From Symbiodinium natans (lineage: Eukaryota; Sar; Dinophyceae; Suessiales; Symbiodiniaceae), in the NCBI GenBank assembly GCA_905221605.1, contig CAJNDS010001535.1:720145-784144 (forward strand): a stretch of 64,000 nucleotides of DNA, read 5' to 3'. Below, piece by piece: positions 51,101 to 62,121 of the stretch (the stretch's first letter is position 1; every line of letters begins with the position of its first letter). The notes under the pieces are model-generated. The model was not told where the DNA came from and did not search any database. It saw only the letters and a program-made list of their open reading frames with translations. The translations under genes and the position numbers were made by a program.

Positions 51101-51866
51101 GGGTGACGCGCATGCCTTACAAGCAGGCCTACAAAACCCTGGTCGATGCACTGAAAAGGGATGAAGAGCTGCTTGGCATTCTTGTAAGCAGTGCCTGCTT
51201 CAGTGCTCTCTTCTCGTCGCTTGGAGCTTCCTTAAGACGCGTTGAGTACGAGTCCTTCGGCAGAACATCGCAGAACTAAGGCTGAGGAATGGGTTTATGA
51301 GCGAGGAGCAGGTGAACAAGCAAGTGCAGTCCACTTTGGAGGCCTTTGCTTTGAAGATCAAAGCAGTCTTGGAGGACGTGGAGTTTGTTGCAGATCAGCT
51401 GGATTTCTGGGACCGGCTGCAAGCGCCCGGCGACTCTGAGTACGACTTCTACTTTGGTGCAGAAGGCCACACTCCGGATGAGGCATCCAAGCTTTGGATT
51501 CACAACTCCATCTCCTCAATATCTGTGGAGCTGCAGCATCTCTTCGCCAGAGGCTTGCAAAGAATTGGTGTCTGGCAAGACGAGTTTGAGTGTGAGCAGA
51601 GCGAGCTGAACGAGAATCTCTTGGAGGTTCACCTGGACCTTCTAAAACCCCCAAACCCAAACCCCAAGAACCAAACCCTAAACCGTAAGCTCTTGAAGGT
51701 TCACCAGGCCATGCTACAGTTGCAGGATGCCGTGCAGAACCTGCCCCTCGGCTGGGATCACGGTGTCCAGGGCCAGGGTGAACAGCGCCTCAATACGAGG
51801 GTTACAAGTACTGCCACTGCTATGATTACAGCGAGAATTGCAGATTGGCTTTTGGCCGCCGCTTGA
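48154..51866 (+). CDS. Polycystin-2-like (PKD2/TRPP) cation channel
   Basis: Likely a non-selective or Ca2+-permeable six-helix channel. Proposed exons: 48,154-48,728; 49,042-49,114; about 49,250-49,354; 49,471-50,159; 50,263-50,900; 51,019-51,183; 51,264-51,626; 51,699-51,866. Phases agree at every junction except the third exon's acceptor, which is unresolved (CCAG or a GA-type donor). The product is about 930 residues. Visible: S1 at residues 117-135 (ELPLTVVVLVSFTILAL); extracellular polycystin domain including VSGVRMRQ and NFMLNRGGHI; S2 (VLTVIAALLWVAALLYA); S3 (FWNFVDWASVLVGTLTIGF); S4-S5 linker region with LRIFRSFEAQPRL; S5 (FFMIFWCVYFCFVVSSL); pore helix and filter AMFGDWDWV; S6 (FLFMIV-like, LLNMLLAIIMDAY). 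The C-terminal half is helical and charged. Telomere-type tracts sit in introns at 48,781-48,801, 48,971-49,020 and 49,156-49,230. One more 3' exon at 52,053-52,115 (QVIVDSMDGNKEEAPNPPG, stop) is possible. The ATG at 48,154 is the first in frame after the upstream element. Confidence 0.85.
49355..49470 (+). other. GC-AG intron of the polycystin-like gene
   Basis: GCAA follows the donor AG and also follows the acceptor AG. Removing 49,355-49,470 gives VRMRQAVSAADSQLC in frame. Its 3' two thirds match the element at 13,450-13,550. Confidence 0.65.
50901..51018 (+). other. GT-AG intron with AGGTGT direct repeat
   Basis: GAG/GTGTGG at the donor and CAG/GTGTTT at the acceptor. Phase 0; joins DIFE to VFRKEYKGKEKE. 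Confidence 0.6.
51627..51698 (+). other. Candidate 72 bp introner with telomere-like core
   Basis: CTCTTGGAG/GTTCACC at the left and CTCTTGAAG/GTTCACC at the right form a 16 bp direct repeat with one mismatch. In between is C-rich telomere-like DNA (AAACCCTAAACC). It is 24 codons long without a stop, so retention would also be tolerated. Confidence 0.6.
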
Positions 51867-52560
51867 CATCAGCACTTGCGAACAGCAACTACATCAAACA
51901 CACATAGACACATGCACGCGCGCGCCCGCACGCACCTACGCACGAGTGCTAGCTGTATCTGAATTCAGGTCCTCCACGGTCCTGAGTAGTCCTCAATGCT
52001 GGAGGGCTCTCACGCCATGGGAGACCTAGAGCGTCTGCGATCACTATTCCGAGGCAAGTCATCGTCGACTCCATGGACGGCAACAAGGAAGAAGCGCCCA
52101 ACCCGCCTGGTTGATCCAGGCCACATGTTGCCGACCGCAGGCGCACAAAGTCTGGCGCCTAAAACTTGGGCACGATCGCATCCGTCAGTTTCACCAGGCA
52201 GATGCTTTAAAACCAAAGCATTGCCGGCCTCTCTCACCGCGCTATGTTCACAAAGGATGCAAGGCCGCGGGAGAATTACGTGCGCTTCCGCCAAGTAGGG
52301 AGTCGCGACACTGCGTGTGTGTGAGATATAAGGCAATGACCTTGCAGGCTTCAGCAACTTTCTCCATCAATGAGTCTCTAGATATACATATATGTACAGA
52401 TATGATATGTATGCAACATCTGCATGATAACAATGCAGCCTGTATCATTTTGGTATGTACGTGCATAGCTGGTTATATACATATATATATACATATATTT
52501 ATGTATCTATTTATCTGTTTATCTGGGACTAACATGTGATCACAACGAGCGCATGCGCTG
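51867..52560. other. Junction between plus-strand genes and the 2.4 kb array
   Basis: Holds a possible last polycystin exon (52,053-52,115), open frames of doubtful value at 51,996-52,298, and an AT-rich TATATG microsatellite at 52,380-52,530. The array starts directly after it. Confidence 0.5.
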
Positions 52561-54985
52561 TTAACATGTGCTTGCTGCCACGATGGACGGTAAACGCATG
52601 TTTCTTGAAGTCCCCTGTGCGCGCAGACAGCCTCGTGGCTCAGATCCTCCATAAGACTCCACAGCAGCCGTTTGCTGTTTTGTGTCGAGTGCGCGTCTCA
52701 GGTTGTGGTTGGGGCTTGCTGTGCGACCAAAACCTTCATGAGAGGCACTTTGCGGCCACTGCCATGTCCAACACGGCCTGCTACCCATCTTACCCTGGGA
52801 CTTCTTGCCGAGTGCGCTCTGAGTGCAAGTATTGTGCAATTGGAACGAGCCCTGGGACGCTCGCAGGCGTCACTGAACGTGGGACATGCCAGCTGGCTGG
52901 AGGACTTGGGTGAATAAGAACGAATAAGACAAAAAAAGCCCGAGAGCCGACACCGAAGAGATGTCAGGAGGAATTCTGGCAGAGCCCGCGACCCAGACTG
53001 GGATTTCGCCATGTTTTTTTTGCAAGGCACTCCAGGAAATTGCCAGCAACGCACACCCGTTTTCCTGAGGTGCCCAAGACGCCTACGGTGGCTTCCTTTT
53101 CAAAGAGGCTGGAGAGAGTTTGAGGGTTGAAGGTTTCGAGACAAAGACAGGTCAAACAAGCACAGTAGCCAAAGCAAAAACGAAAAGACTATAGGGAGGA
53201 AGCAGAAAAAGCGTTCAGAAAGAAAAGAAAGCCTTCCGAAGGAGATTCCACGGCAGGGCAAGACCCTGTCTCCGGCATACTCCGGCACTAAGCTGTTTCG
53301 GGTTGAGGGATGTCTACTGTACTGTAGTGCTTCCGTAGGATGTATGGGCTCGGTTCATCGTAATTTTTGTTGGTGTGCAGGGAATCGTGTAAGTCAGCTG
53401 AGCTCTTCACGGGCCCATCACGGCAAAACGGCCCGGGAATTGCAAAAAATTGCCTGTCGAGGCGGCCCGCTTGCAAACGTCACCCAGCACTTTCCTGTTT
53501 TCCAGGCTGACCTCACGGAAGCCCCCAAACAAATGAGTGAGCTTTGTTGAGCCGAGCAATTGGCCATCCTCTTCTTCCAGAGGACCTCCTTTTATCACTG
53601 AGGCCCAGACACAGAGAGAGGGGGGTGTAGGATTTCTCATCATGTAACTTTGCACAAGAAGATGTGGGCGTTCTGAAAGACCCTTGAGCTCAGGATGGCC
53701 ACTGTGACGGCCCGTCTCCCAGATGCCACAGGAACCTCACCGCTGCAATGTAGAAGCTTGACAAAGAGGGCTCAAACTGGTACTGGTACTGGTACTGAAG
53801 CTGTCCTTGAATTGCGCGGACTTAGGGAGGCCGAGCTGCCGGGTGGTGGTCGCTCCAGCCTGAGCCGTGCAAGGATCCGCTGTTTTGCAAAGCTGGAGGC
53901 ATATAGGCCCACTATATGCATGAACACACGGGTTCAGCTCAAAAGCATCCTGTCTTGCTGAGGTCCTGCCGGCCCTCGGCCGCACCGTGACGGTCGGCTT
54001 TGAAGAGGCGAAGCTGCGGGGGCCGCGGAGCCGCCAAGAGAACATTCCGAGCACGGCATGAAATGTTTGGCAGTTTCTGCTGGTATCGACATTCCGCTTC
54101 ATTCCGTTTCCCATCAGGTCAGTGGCACAACGGGTGTGGCAAATCGAGCAGGCGCCGCGAAGCGCCTTCTGGCTACTTGTACGTTCTCTCTCCCCCATGC
54201 CCCTTCCACGCTGCCAGGCGGCTTCGAAGAAGACTTCGCAGCCCGTCTTGTTAGGAAGGGCCGCGCCCGTAGTTACGCCCGTCCAGGGGGACAAGTCGTG
54301 GCTCCGATAGACACCTGGTTAGATCCGCAAATGCACCAAAAACACACTGCCATCGTGTGTGTGCGTGTGTGTGTGCATCAAATTTTCTCTGGAAGATTGG
54401 AGCCATTTTTGACGAGTCCTTGCTAATGATTTTGTTAGTCACGTTAGAACTTTAGAACTGCATCGCGACAGAATGTCCGTCGATGCTCATGTTTCCCCTC
54501 GCGGCTGCGAGTTTGCTTGATCGATGACGCGCATTGTGTTCATTTCTGTGTTGCTGCTGTTCGGTTAAGAATGGTCGGGTTCAAGGATAGCAAGGAGATA
54601 TGCTGATTTGTTGCAAACGCCGAGCCTTTCCTAAGCATTTGAAGAGCTCCATTTATTTCTTTCAGATGCCGCCATTCCCAGAAGAAAATAGGGCGACAGC
54701 CGCGTTCCACAAGGGATATGGCTGGAGGGTGTTTTCGAGAGTTGTGTTCATCATAAGGCTCCCCCCAGAAAAGGAAGCATGTCCTGGGGTATCGGTATCG
54801 ATGTTACTTGCTTGCGTTTGGCACATCTCGCGGTAGGGCTTGGATTTCAGCAGCTCTCTCAGGCCTTCATAGGTTTGCACGTCGCTTTCTGCGGAACTCT
54901 GGAAGCGGAGCTCGGTTATAGCTGCAAAATGCCCGTAGGAGCCATCAACATTGAGGATCCTTAAAGGGTTTGGAACTGGTTTCTC
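52561..54985. repeat. 2.4 kb tandem unit 1
   Basis: First copy of the array; anchor word AAACGCATGTTTCTTGAAGT at 52,592. Landmarks in order: anchor, GGTAAGATGGG (minus-strand donor-like, 52,796), SSLFEKEATVGVLGTSGKR (minus, 53,050-53,115), PTVTVRPRAGR (minus, 53,970-54,000), CSICHTRC (minus, about 54,115-54,160), TTTCTTTCAGATG (plus, 54,654), a conserved 137 bp segment (54,826-54,962). Includes an extra CTTCTTCCAGAGGACC insertion near 53,570. Confidence 0.8.
54826..54962 (-). CDS. Putative exon of the array gene (unit 1 copy)
   Basis: On the minus strand it reads ILNVDGSYGHFAAITELRFQ, then SSAESDVQTYEGLRELLKSK and PYREM. Copies: unit 2 57,209-57,345, unit 4 61,970-62,107 (intact), unit 3 broken. 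This is among the best conserved parts of the unit. Between units 1 and 4, two changes (CTC/CTG Leu, AAT/AAC Asn) are synonymous on minus and replacing on plus. An open plus frame also exists, so strand is not certain. Confidence 0.45.
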
Positions 54986-55504
54986 CTTCAAGAAGTCTAG
55001 CTCGATGGGCAGCAAACGCATGTTTCTTGAAGTCCCCTGTGCGCGCAGACAGCCTCGTGGCTCAGATCCTCCCATAAGACTCCACAGCAGCCGTTTGCTG
55101 TTTCGTGGAGTGCGCGTCTCAGGTTGTGGTTGGGGCTTGTTGTGCGACCAAAGTCACTGTTGCTCGAAACCATCCTGCATTCCGCTACCTGCGGCTGCCG
55201 TCTCTACTCGTAGAAGCTTGACAAGCGTCTGCGCCTTCAGGCTCGACGCGGCCACCGCGATGTCCAGCATGGCCTGCTACCCATCTTACCCTGGGACTTC
55301 TGCCGAGTGCTCTGAGTGCAATTATGTGCAACTGGCAGTTCAGCGAGGCTCATCCCAGCTGGCTGGAGGACTTGAGTGAATAAGACAGAAAAGCCCGACA
55401 GCTGATACCGAAAAGATGTCAGGAGGACTGCTGGCAGAGCCCGCAACCCAGACTGGGACTTCCCAACATTTTTTGCGAGGCACTCCAGCAAATTTACCCG
55501 CGAT

Positions 55505-55590
55505 GCCCGTTTGCCTGAGGTTTGCAGGACGCCTACGGTGGCTTCCTGTTCAACGAGGCTGGAGAGAGCGACGGTGTCCCCTGTACAAGG
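55505..55590 (-). CDS. Putative exon of the array gene (unit 2 copy)
   Basis: On the minus strand it reads GDTVALSSLVEQEATVGVLQ and then TSGKR. Copies at 53,050-53,115, 57,901-57,985, 60,200-60,280 and 62,665-62,745. Differences fall largely at minus-strand third positions (GTC-TTG/CTG, GGC/GGA, CAA/CAG, AAA/AAG), leaving ATVGVLGTSGKR nearly constant. This is the strongest evidence for minus-strand coding. Confidence 0.5.
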
Positions 55591-56459
55591 GTTTGATGGT
55601 TGAAGGTTTCGAGACAAAGACAGGTTAAACAAGTACAGTATCCTAGGCAGAAACGAAAAGAGTATAGGGAGGAAGCAGACAAAGCGTTCGGAAAGAATTC
55701 TCCGAAGGAGATGCCACGGCAGGCCAAGACCCTGAGTCCGGCATACTCCGGCCCTAAGCTGTTTCGGGCTGAGGGATGTTTACTGTGTGGCTTGCGGCTT
55801 GCGGCTTACATGGGAATTATGGGCTCGGTTCATCGTATTTTTCTTTGGTGCGCTGTTGGTCCCGCATGGCCAGGGAATCGTGTAAATTAGCTGAGCTCTT
55901 CACGTGCCCATCACGGCAAAACGGCCCGGGAATTTCTCAAGTGCGTGTCAAGGAGGCCCGCTCTCACTTTGCAAACGTCACCCAGGCCTCACCGGAGTCC
56001 CCAAGCAAATGCGTGAGCTATGTTGAGCCGAGAAATGAGAGAGAGCGAGAGGGGTGTAGGATTTCTCATCCTGTAATTTTCAAGAAGACGCAGGCGTTCT
56101 GAAAAACCCTTGAGCCGTCAGCAGGATGGCCATCGTGACGGCCCGTCTCCCAGATGCCACAGGAACCTCATCGCTGGTACTGGTAGCTGCCTGAAGCTGT
56201 CCTTGTTTGCGCGGACTTAGGAAGGCCGGGCAGCCGGGTGGTGGCCGCTCCAGCCTAAGCCGTGCAGGATCCGCTTTCGCAAAGCTGCTGGAGGCATATA
56301 GGCCCACTATATGCATGAACACACGGGTTCGGCTCAAAAGCATCCTGTCTTGCTGAGGTCCTGCCGGCCCTTGGCCGCACCGTGACGGTCGGCTATGAAG
56401 AGGCAAAGCTGCGGGGGCCGCGGAGCCACCAAGAGAACATTCCGAGCACGGCATGGCAG

Positions 56460-56680
56460 TGTTTGCCAGTTTCTGCTGGTATCGACATTCCGCTTCCCAT
56501 CAGGTCAGTGGCACAACGGGTGTGGCAAATCGAGCAGGCGCCGCGAAGCGCCTTCTGGCTACTCGTACGTTCTCTCCCCCCCATGCCCCTTCCACGCTGC
56601 CAGGCGGCTTCGAAGAAGACTTCGCAGCCGGTCCTGTTAGGAAGGGCCACGCCCGTAGTTGCGCCCGTCCAGAGGGACAA
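56460..56680 (-). CDS. Putative Cys-containing exon of the array gene (unit 2 copy)
   Basis: On the minus strand it reads LPNRTGCEVFFEAAWQRGRG, then ALRGACSICHTRCATDLMGS. The CxxCxxxC spacing is kept in units 1 and 2; unit 4 has CSICCTRC and unit 5 CSIAHTRC. No known zinc-binding family is recognised. Sense-strand uncertainty applies. Confidence 0.35.
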
Positions 56681-57376
56681 GTCGTGGCTCCGATAGACAC
56701 CTGGTTAGATCCGCAAATGCACCAAAATCAATTAATGCCATCGTGGGTGTGTGTGTGTGTGCATCAAATCTCTCTGGAAGATTGGAGCCTTCTGACTGGT
56801 CCGTGCTAATGATCTCGCTAGAAACGTTAGAACTTTAGAACTGCATCGCGACAAAATGTCCGCCGATGCTCATGTTTCCCCTCGCGGCTGCGAGTTTGCT
56901 TGGTCGATGACGTGCTTTATGTTCATTTCCACGTTGCTGCTGTTCGGTTAAGAATGGCCGGGTTCAAGGATAGCGTGGACATATGTTGATTTGTTGCAAA
57001 CGCCGAGCCTTTCCTAAGCATTTGAAGAGCTCCATTTATTTCTTTCAGATGCCGCCATTCCCAGAAGAAAATAGGGCGACAGCCGCGTTTCATAAGGGAT
57101 ATGGCTGGAGGGTGCTTTCGAGAGCTGTATTCATCATAGGGCTCCCCCCAGAAAAGGAAGCATGTCCTGGGGTATCGGCATCGATGTTACTTGCTTGCGT
57201 TTGGCACATCTCGCGGTAGGGCTTGGATTTCAGCAACTCTCTCAGGCCTTCATAGGTTTGCACGTCGCTTTCTGCGGAACTCTGGAAGCGGAGCCCGGTT
57301 ATAGCTGCAAAATGCCCGTAGGAGCCATCAACATTGAGGATCACTAAAGGGTTTGGAACTGGCTTCTCCTTCAAGA

Positions 57377-59644
57377 AGTCTAGCAGTCTAGCTCGATGGG
57401 CAGCAAACGCATGTTTCTCGAAGTCCCCTGTGCGCGCAGACAGCCTCGTGGCTCAGATCCTCCATAAGACTCCACAGCAGCCGTTTGCTGTTTCGTGGAG
57501 TGCGCGTCTCAGGTTGTGGTTGGGGCTTGTTGTGCGACCAAAGTCACTGTTGCTCGAAACCATCCTGCATTCCGCTAGCTGCAGCTGCCGTCTCTACTCG
57601 TAGAAGCTTGACAAGCATCTGCGCCTTCATGAAAGGCGACGCGGCCACCGCGATGTCCAGCATGGCCTGCTACCCATCTTACCCTGGGACTTCTGCCGAG
57701 TGCTCTGAGTGCAATTATGTGCAACTGGCAGTTCAGCGAGGCTCATCCCAGCTGGCTGGAGGACTTGAGTGAATAAGACAGAAAAGCCCGACAGCTGATA
57801 CCGAAAAGATGTCAGGAGGACTGCTGGCAGAGCCCGCAACCCAGACTGGGACTTCCCAACATTTTTTGCGAGGCACTCCAGCAAATTTACCCGCGATGCC
57901 CGTTTGCCTGAGGTCTGCAGGACGCCTACGGTGGCTTCCTGTTCAACGAGGCTGGAGAGCGCGATGGTCCCCCCCATACAAGGGTTTGAGGGTTGAAGCT
58001 TTCGAGACAAAGACAGGTCAAACAAGCACAGTAGCCTAGGCAGAAACGAAAAGACTATAGGGCTGACTCCGGCCCTAAGCTGTTTCGGGCTTAGGGATGT
58101 CTACTGGAGTGCTTCCGTAGGATGTATGGGCTCGGTTCATCGTGTTTTTTTTGGTGTGCTGTTGGTCCCACATGGCCAGGGAATCGTGTAAGTCAGCTGA
58201 GCTCTTCACGGGCCATCACGGCAAAACGGCGCGGGACTTTCGCAATTGCGTGTCGAGGCCCACTCTCACTTGCAAACTTCACCCAGCATCCAAGCAAATG
58301 AGTGAGCTTTTTTGAGCCGCGAAATGAAAGAGAGAGAGAGAGAGGGGTGTAGGATTTCTCATCATGTAGTTCTTGCAAGAAGATGTAGGCGTTTGAAAAA
58401 CCCTTGAGCCGTCAGCAGGATGGCCACCGTGACGGCCCGTCTCCCAGATGCTGCAATGTAGAAACTTGACAAAGAGGCACAAACAGGTACTGGCAGCTGC
58501 CTGAAGTGGCCTGAAGCTGTCCTTGTTTGCACGGACTTAGGAATGCCGTGCAAAGTGGTGGCAGCTCCAGCCTGAGCTGCGCAAGGATCCGCTTTTGCAT
58601 ACGTGCTGGAGGCATAGGCATGAGCACACAGGTCAAAAACGTCATATCTTGCTGAGGTCCTGCCGGCCCTTGGCCGCACCGTGACGGTCGGCCACGAAGA
58701 GCTGAAGTTGCGGGGGCCGCAGAGCCACCAAGAGTTCCGGGACATTCTGAGCGCGGCGTTGCAGTGTTTGGCAGTTTCTGCTGGTATCGGCATTCTGCTT
58801 CATTCCGCTTCCCATCAGGTCAGTGGCACAACGGGTGCGGCAAATCGAGCAGGTGCTGCGAAGCCGTCCTGGCTACGTTTTTACTCCCCCATGCCCCTTC
58901 CACGCTGCCAGGCTGCTGCGAAGAAGACTTCGCAGCGCGTCTTGTTAGGAAGGGCCACGCCCGTCCGGGGTGACACGTCGTGGCTCCGATAGACATCTGT
59001 TTAGGTCAACAAATGGGCCAACAACCACGCCGTCGTTTGAGCGTGTCAAATGTCGCTGGAAGATTGGAGCCATTCTGACGAGTCCTTGCCAAGCTAATGA
59101 TCTTGTTAGAAACATTCAAACTTTTAAAGTTGCATCGCGACAGAATGTGCGTCGATGCTGATGCTTCCCCTCGCGGCTGCGAGTTTGCTTGGTCAATGAC
59201 GTGCGTTATTGTTCATGTCTGCATTGCTTCTGATCGTTTAAGAATGGTCGGGTTTAAGGATAGCAAGGAGATATGTTGATTTGTTCAAATCGCTGAGCTT
59301 GTCCCGAGCATTTGAAGAGCTTCATTGATTTCGTTTCAGATGCCGCCATTCCCAGAAGGAAATAGGGCGACAGCCGCGTTCCAGCATGATATTGCTGGAG
59401 AGTGTTTTCGAGAGCTGTGTTCATCATGGGGCTCCCCCCAGAAAAGGAAGCATGTCCTGGGGTATCGGTATCGATGTTACTTGCTTGCGTTGCGTTTGGC
59501 ACATCTAGCGGTAGGGCTTTGATCAGCAGCACTCTCAGGCCTCCATAGGTTTGCACGTCGCTTTCTGCGGAACTCTGGAAGTGGAGCCCGGCTAGCTACA
59601 AAATGCCCGTAGGAGCCATCAACATTCAGGATCCTTAAAGGGTT
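57377..59644. repeat. 2.4 kb tandem unit 3 (partly decayed)
   Basis: Anchor at 57,405, 2,391 bp after unit 2. It lacks about 100 bp around 58,060, and has small out-of-frame indels in the otherwise conserved segment at 59,505-59,638, so that copy of the putative exon is broken. Confidence 0.8.
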
Positions 59645-62121
59645 TGGAACCGGTTTCTCCTTCATGGGCAGCAAACGCATGTTTCTTGAAGTCCCCGGTG
59701 CAGACAGCCTCGTGGCTCGGAGAGTAGATCCTCCCCAAGACTCCACTGCAGCCGTTTGCTGTTCGTGGAGTGCGCGTCTCAGGTTGTGGTTGGGGCTTGC
59801 TGTGCGACCAAAGTCACTGTTGCTCGAAACCATCCTGCATTCCGCTAGCTGCAGCTGCCGTCTCTATAAGCTTGACAAGCATCTGCACCTTCATGAGAGG
59901 CACGTTGCGACCACTGCTATGCCCAACATGGCCTGCTACCCATCTTACCCTCGGACTTCTGCCGAGTGCTCTGAGTGCAACTATTGTGCATCTGGAACGA
60001 GCCCTGGGACGCTCGCAGGCGTCGCCGACCGAGTGCCATCAAAGCTGGCTGGAGGACTTGGGTGAATAAGATAAGACAACAAAGCCCGAAAGCTGATATC
60101 ACAAAGATGTCAGGAGGCTTTTTGGCAGAGCCCGCAACCCAGACGGGGATTTCCCGATTTCCCACAACATGCTTTGCGAGGCAAACCGGCAAATTGCCAG
60201 CGATGCACAGCCGCTTTCCTGAGGTTCCCAAGATGCGTACGGTGGCTTCCTGTTCAACGAGGCTGGAGCGACAGTCTTCCCCGGTACAAGGGCTTGAGGG
60301 TTGAAAATTTCGAGACAGAAGACAGGTCAAACAAGTACATCTGCCTAGGCAGAAACGAAAAGACTGCTATAGGGAGGAAGCAGAAAAAACGTTCGGAAAG
60401 AAGTCCTTCGGAGGAGATGCCTTGGTAAGACCCTGAGTCCGGCGTACTCCAGCCCTAAGCTGTTTTGGGGGCTGAGGGATGTTACTTGGCTTGAGGGTTT
60501 AGGGTTTAGGGTTTAGGGTTTAGGGTTTAGGGTTTAGGGCTTTAGGGCTTTAGGGTGGGAATTATGGGCTCGGTTCATCGTATTTTTGTTTGGTGCGCTC
60601 TTGGTCCTGCATGGCCAGGGAATCGTGTAAAAGTCAGCTGAGTTTTTCACGGGCCGCATATCGGCCCGGCAATGGATTTCGCAATTGCGTGTCGAGACGG
60701 CCCGCTCAAGCTCAAACCGTTAGACGTCACCCAGCATTTTGCCGGTTTCGGGCTGGCCTCACCGGAGCACCGGAGCCCCCAAACAAATGCGTGAGCTTGG
60801 TTGAGCCGAGAAATGAATGAGAGAGAAACGGGTGTAGGATTTCTCTTCATGTAAACTTTGCACAAGAAGATGTGGGCCTTCTGAAAGACCCTTGAGCTGT
60901 AATCAGGATGGCCACTGTGACGGCCCGTCTCCCAGATGCTGCAGTGTAGAAACTTGACAAAGAGGCTCAAACTGGTACTGGCAGCTGCCCGAAGCTGTCC
61001 TTGATTGCGCGGACGTAGGAACGCCCTGCAAAGTGGTGGCAGCTCCAGCCTGAGCCGCGCAAGGGTCCGCTTTTGCAAAGCTGGAGGCAAAGGCTGACAA
61101 ACACACGGGTTGAGCTCAAAACCTCCTGTCTTGCTGAGTTTCTTGGGGCCCTGGGCCGCACCGTGACGGTCGGCCACGAGGAGGCGAAGCTGCAGGGGCC
61201 GCGGAGCCACAAAGAGCTGCGAGACATTCCGAGCACGGCATAGTGTTTGGCAGTTTTTGCTGGTATGGGCATTCCGCTTCATTCCGCTTCCCATCAGGTC
61301 AGTGGCACAGCGGGTGCAGCAAATCGAGCAGGTGCCGCGAAGTGCCTCCTGGCTACGTTCTTTCTCCCCGATGCCCCTTCCACGCTGCCAGGCTGCCACG
61401 AAGAAGACTTCGCACCCGGTCTTACTAGGAAGGGCCACGCCCGTCCGGAGCGACAAGTCGTGGCTCCAATAGACACCTGGTTAGATCCGCAAATGCACCA
61501 AAACAATTACCGCCATCGTGTGCGTGCGTCAAATATCTCTGGCAGATTGGAGCCTTCTGACTGGTCCGTGCTAATGATCTTGTTAGAAAGTTAGAACTTT
61601 AAAACTGCATCGCGACAAAATGTCTGCTCGATGCTCATGTTTCCCCTCGCGGCTGCGAGTCTGCTTGGTCGATGACGCGCATTGTGTTCATTTCTGTGTT
61701 GCTGCTGTTCGGTTAAGAATGGTCGGGTTTAAGGATAGCAAGGAGATATGTTGATTTGTCCCAATCGCTGAGCTTGTCCCGAGCATTTGAAGAGCTCCAT
61801 TGGTTTCGTTTCAGATGCCGCCAGAAAACGGACCGGGCAACAGCCGCGTTCCATAAGGGATATGGTAAGATGGAGGGTGTTTCCGAGAGTTGTTGTCGTC
61901 ATACGGCTGCCCCGGGGGAAGTATGTCCTGGGGTATCGGTGTCGATGTTACTTGCTTGCGATTGGCACATCTCGCGGTAGGGCTTGGATTTCAGCAGCTC
62001 TCTCAGGCCTTCATAGGTTTGCACGTCGCTTTCTGCGGAACTCTGGAAGCGGAGCCCGGTTATAGCTGCAAAATGCCCGTAGGAGCCATCAACGTTCAGG
62101 ATCCTTAAAGGGTTTGAAACT
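59645..62121. repeat. 2.4 kb tandem unit 4 (contains a telomere tract)
   Basis: Anchor at 59,673, 2,268 bp after unit 3. Carries six perfect TTTAGGG units plus GGGCTTTA variants at 60,494-60,556, between words that in units 2 and 5 are joined by a short TTGCGGC repeat. Confidence 0.85.

Larger units (their letters stand above)
54986..57376. repeat. 2.4 kb tandem unit 2
   Basis: Anchor at 55,014, 2,422 bp after unit 1. All landmarks are present. It carries a (TTGCGGC)2 run at 55,793-55,808, the position that holds a telomere tract in unit 4. Confidence 0.85.

Noticed and set aside
52104-52125. 5' end of 18S rRNA (CCTGGTTGATCCAG)
   Set aside because: Match stops after about 13 bases and has CAGG instead of TGCC; the next bases do not follow SSU rRNA.
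54666-54836. Plus-strand protein MPPFPEENRATAAF in the array
   Set aside because: Units 3 and 4 carry indels of 1 and about 5 bases relative to units 1 and 2 that break the frame, so coding is not conserved.
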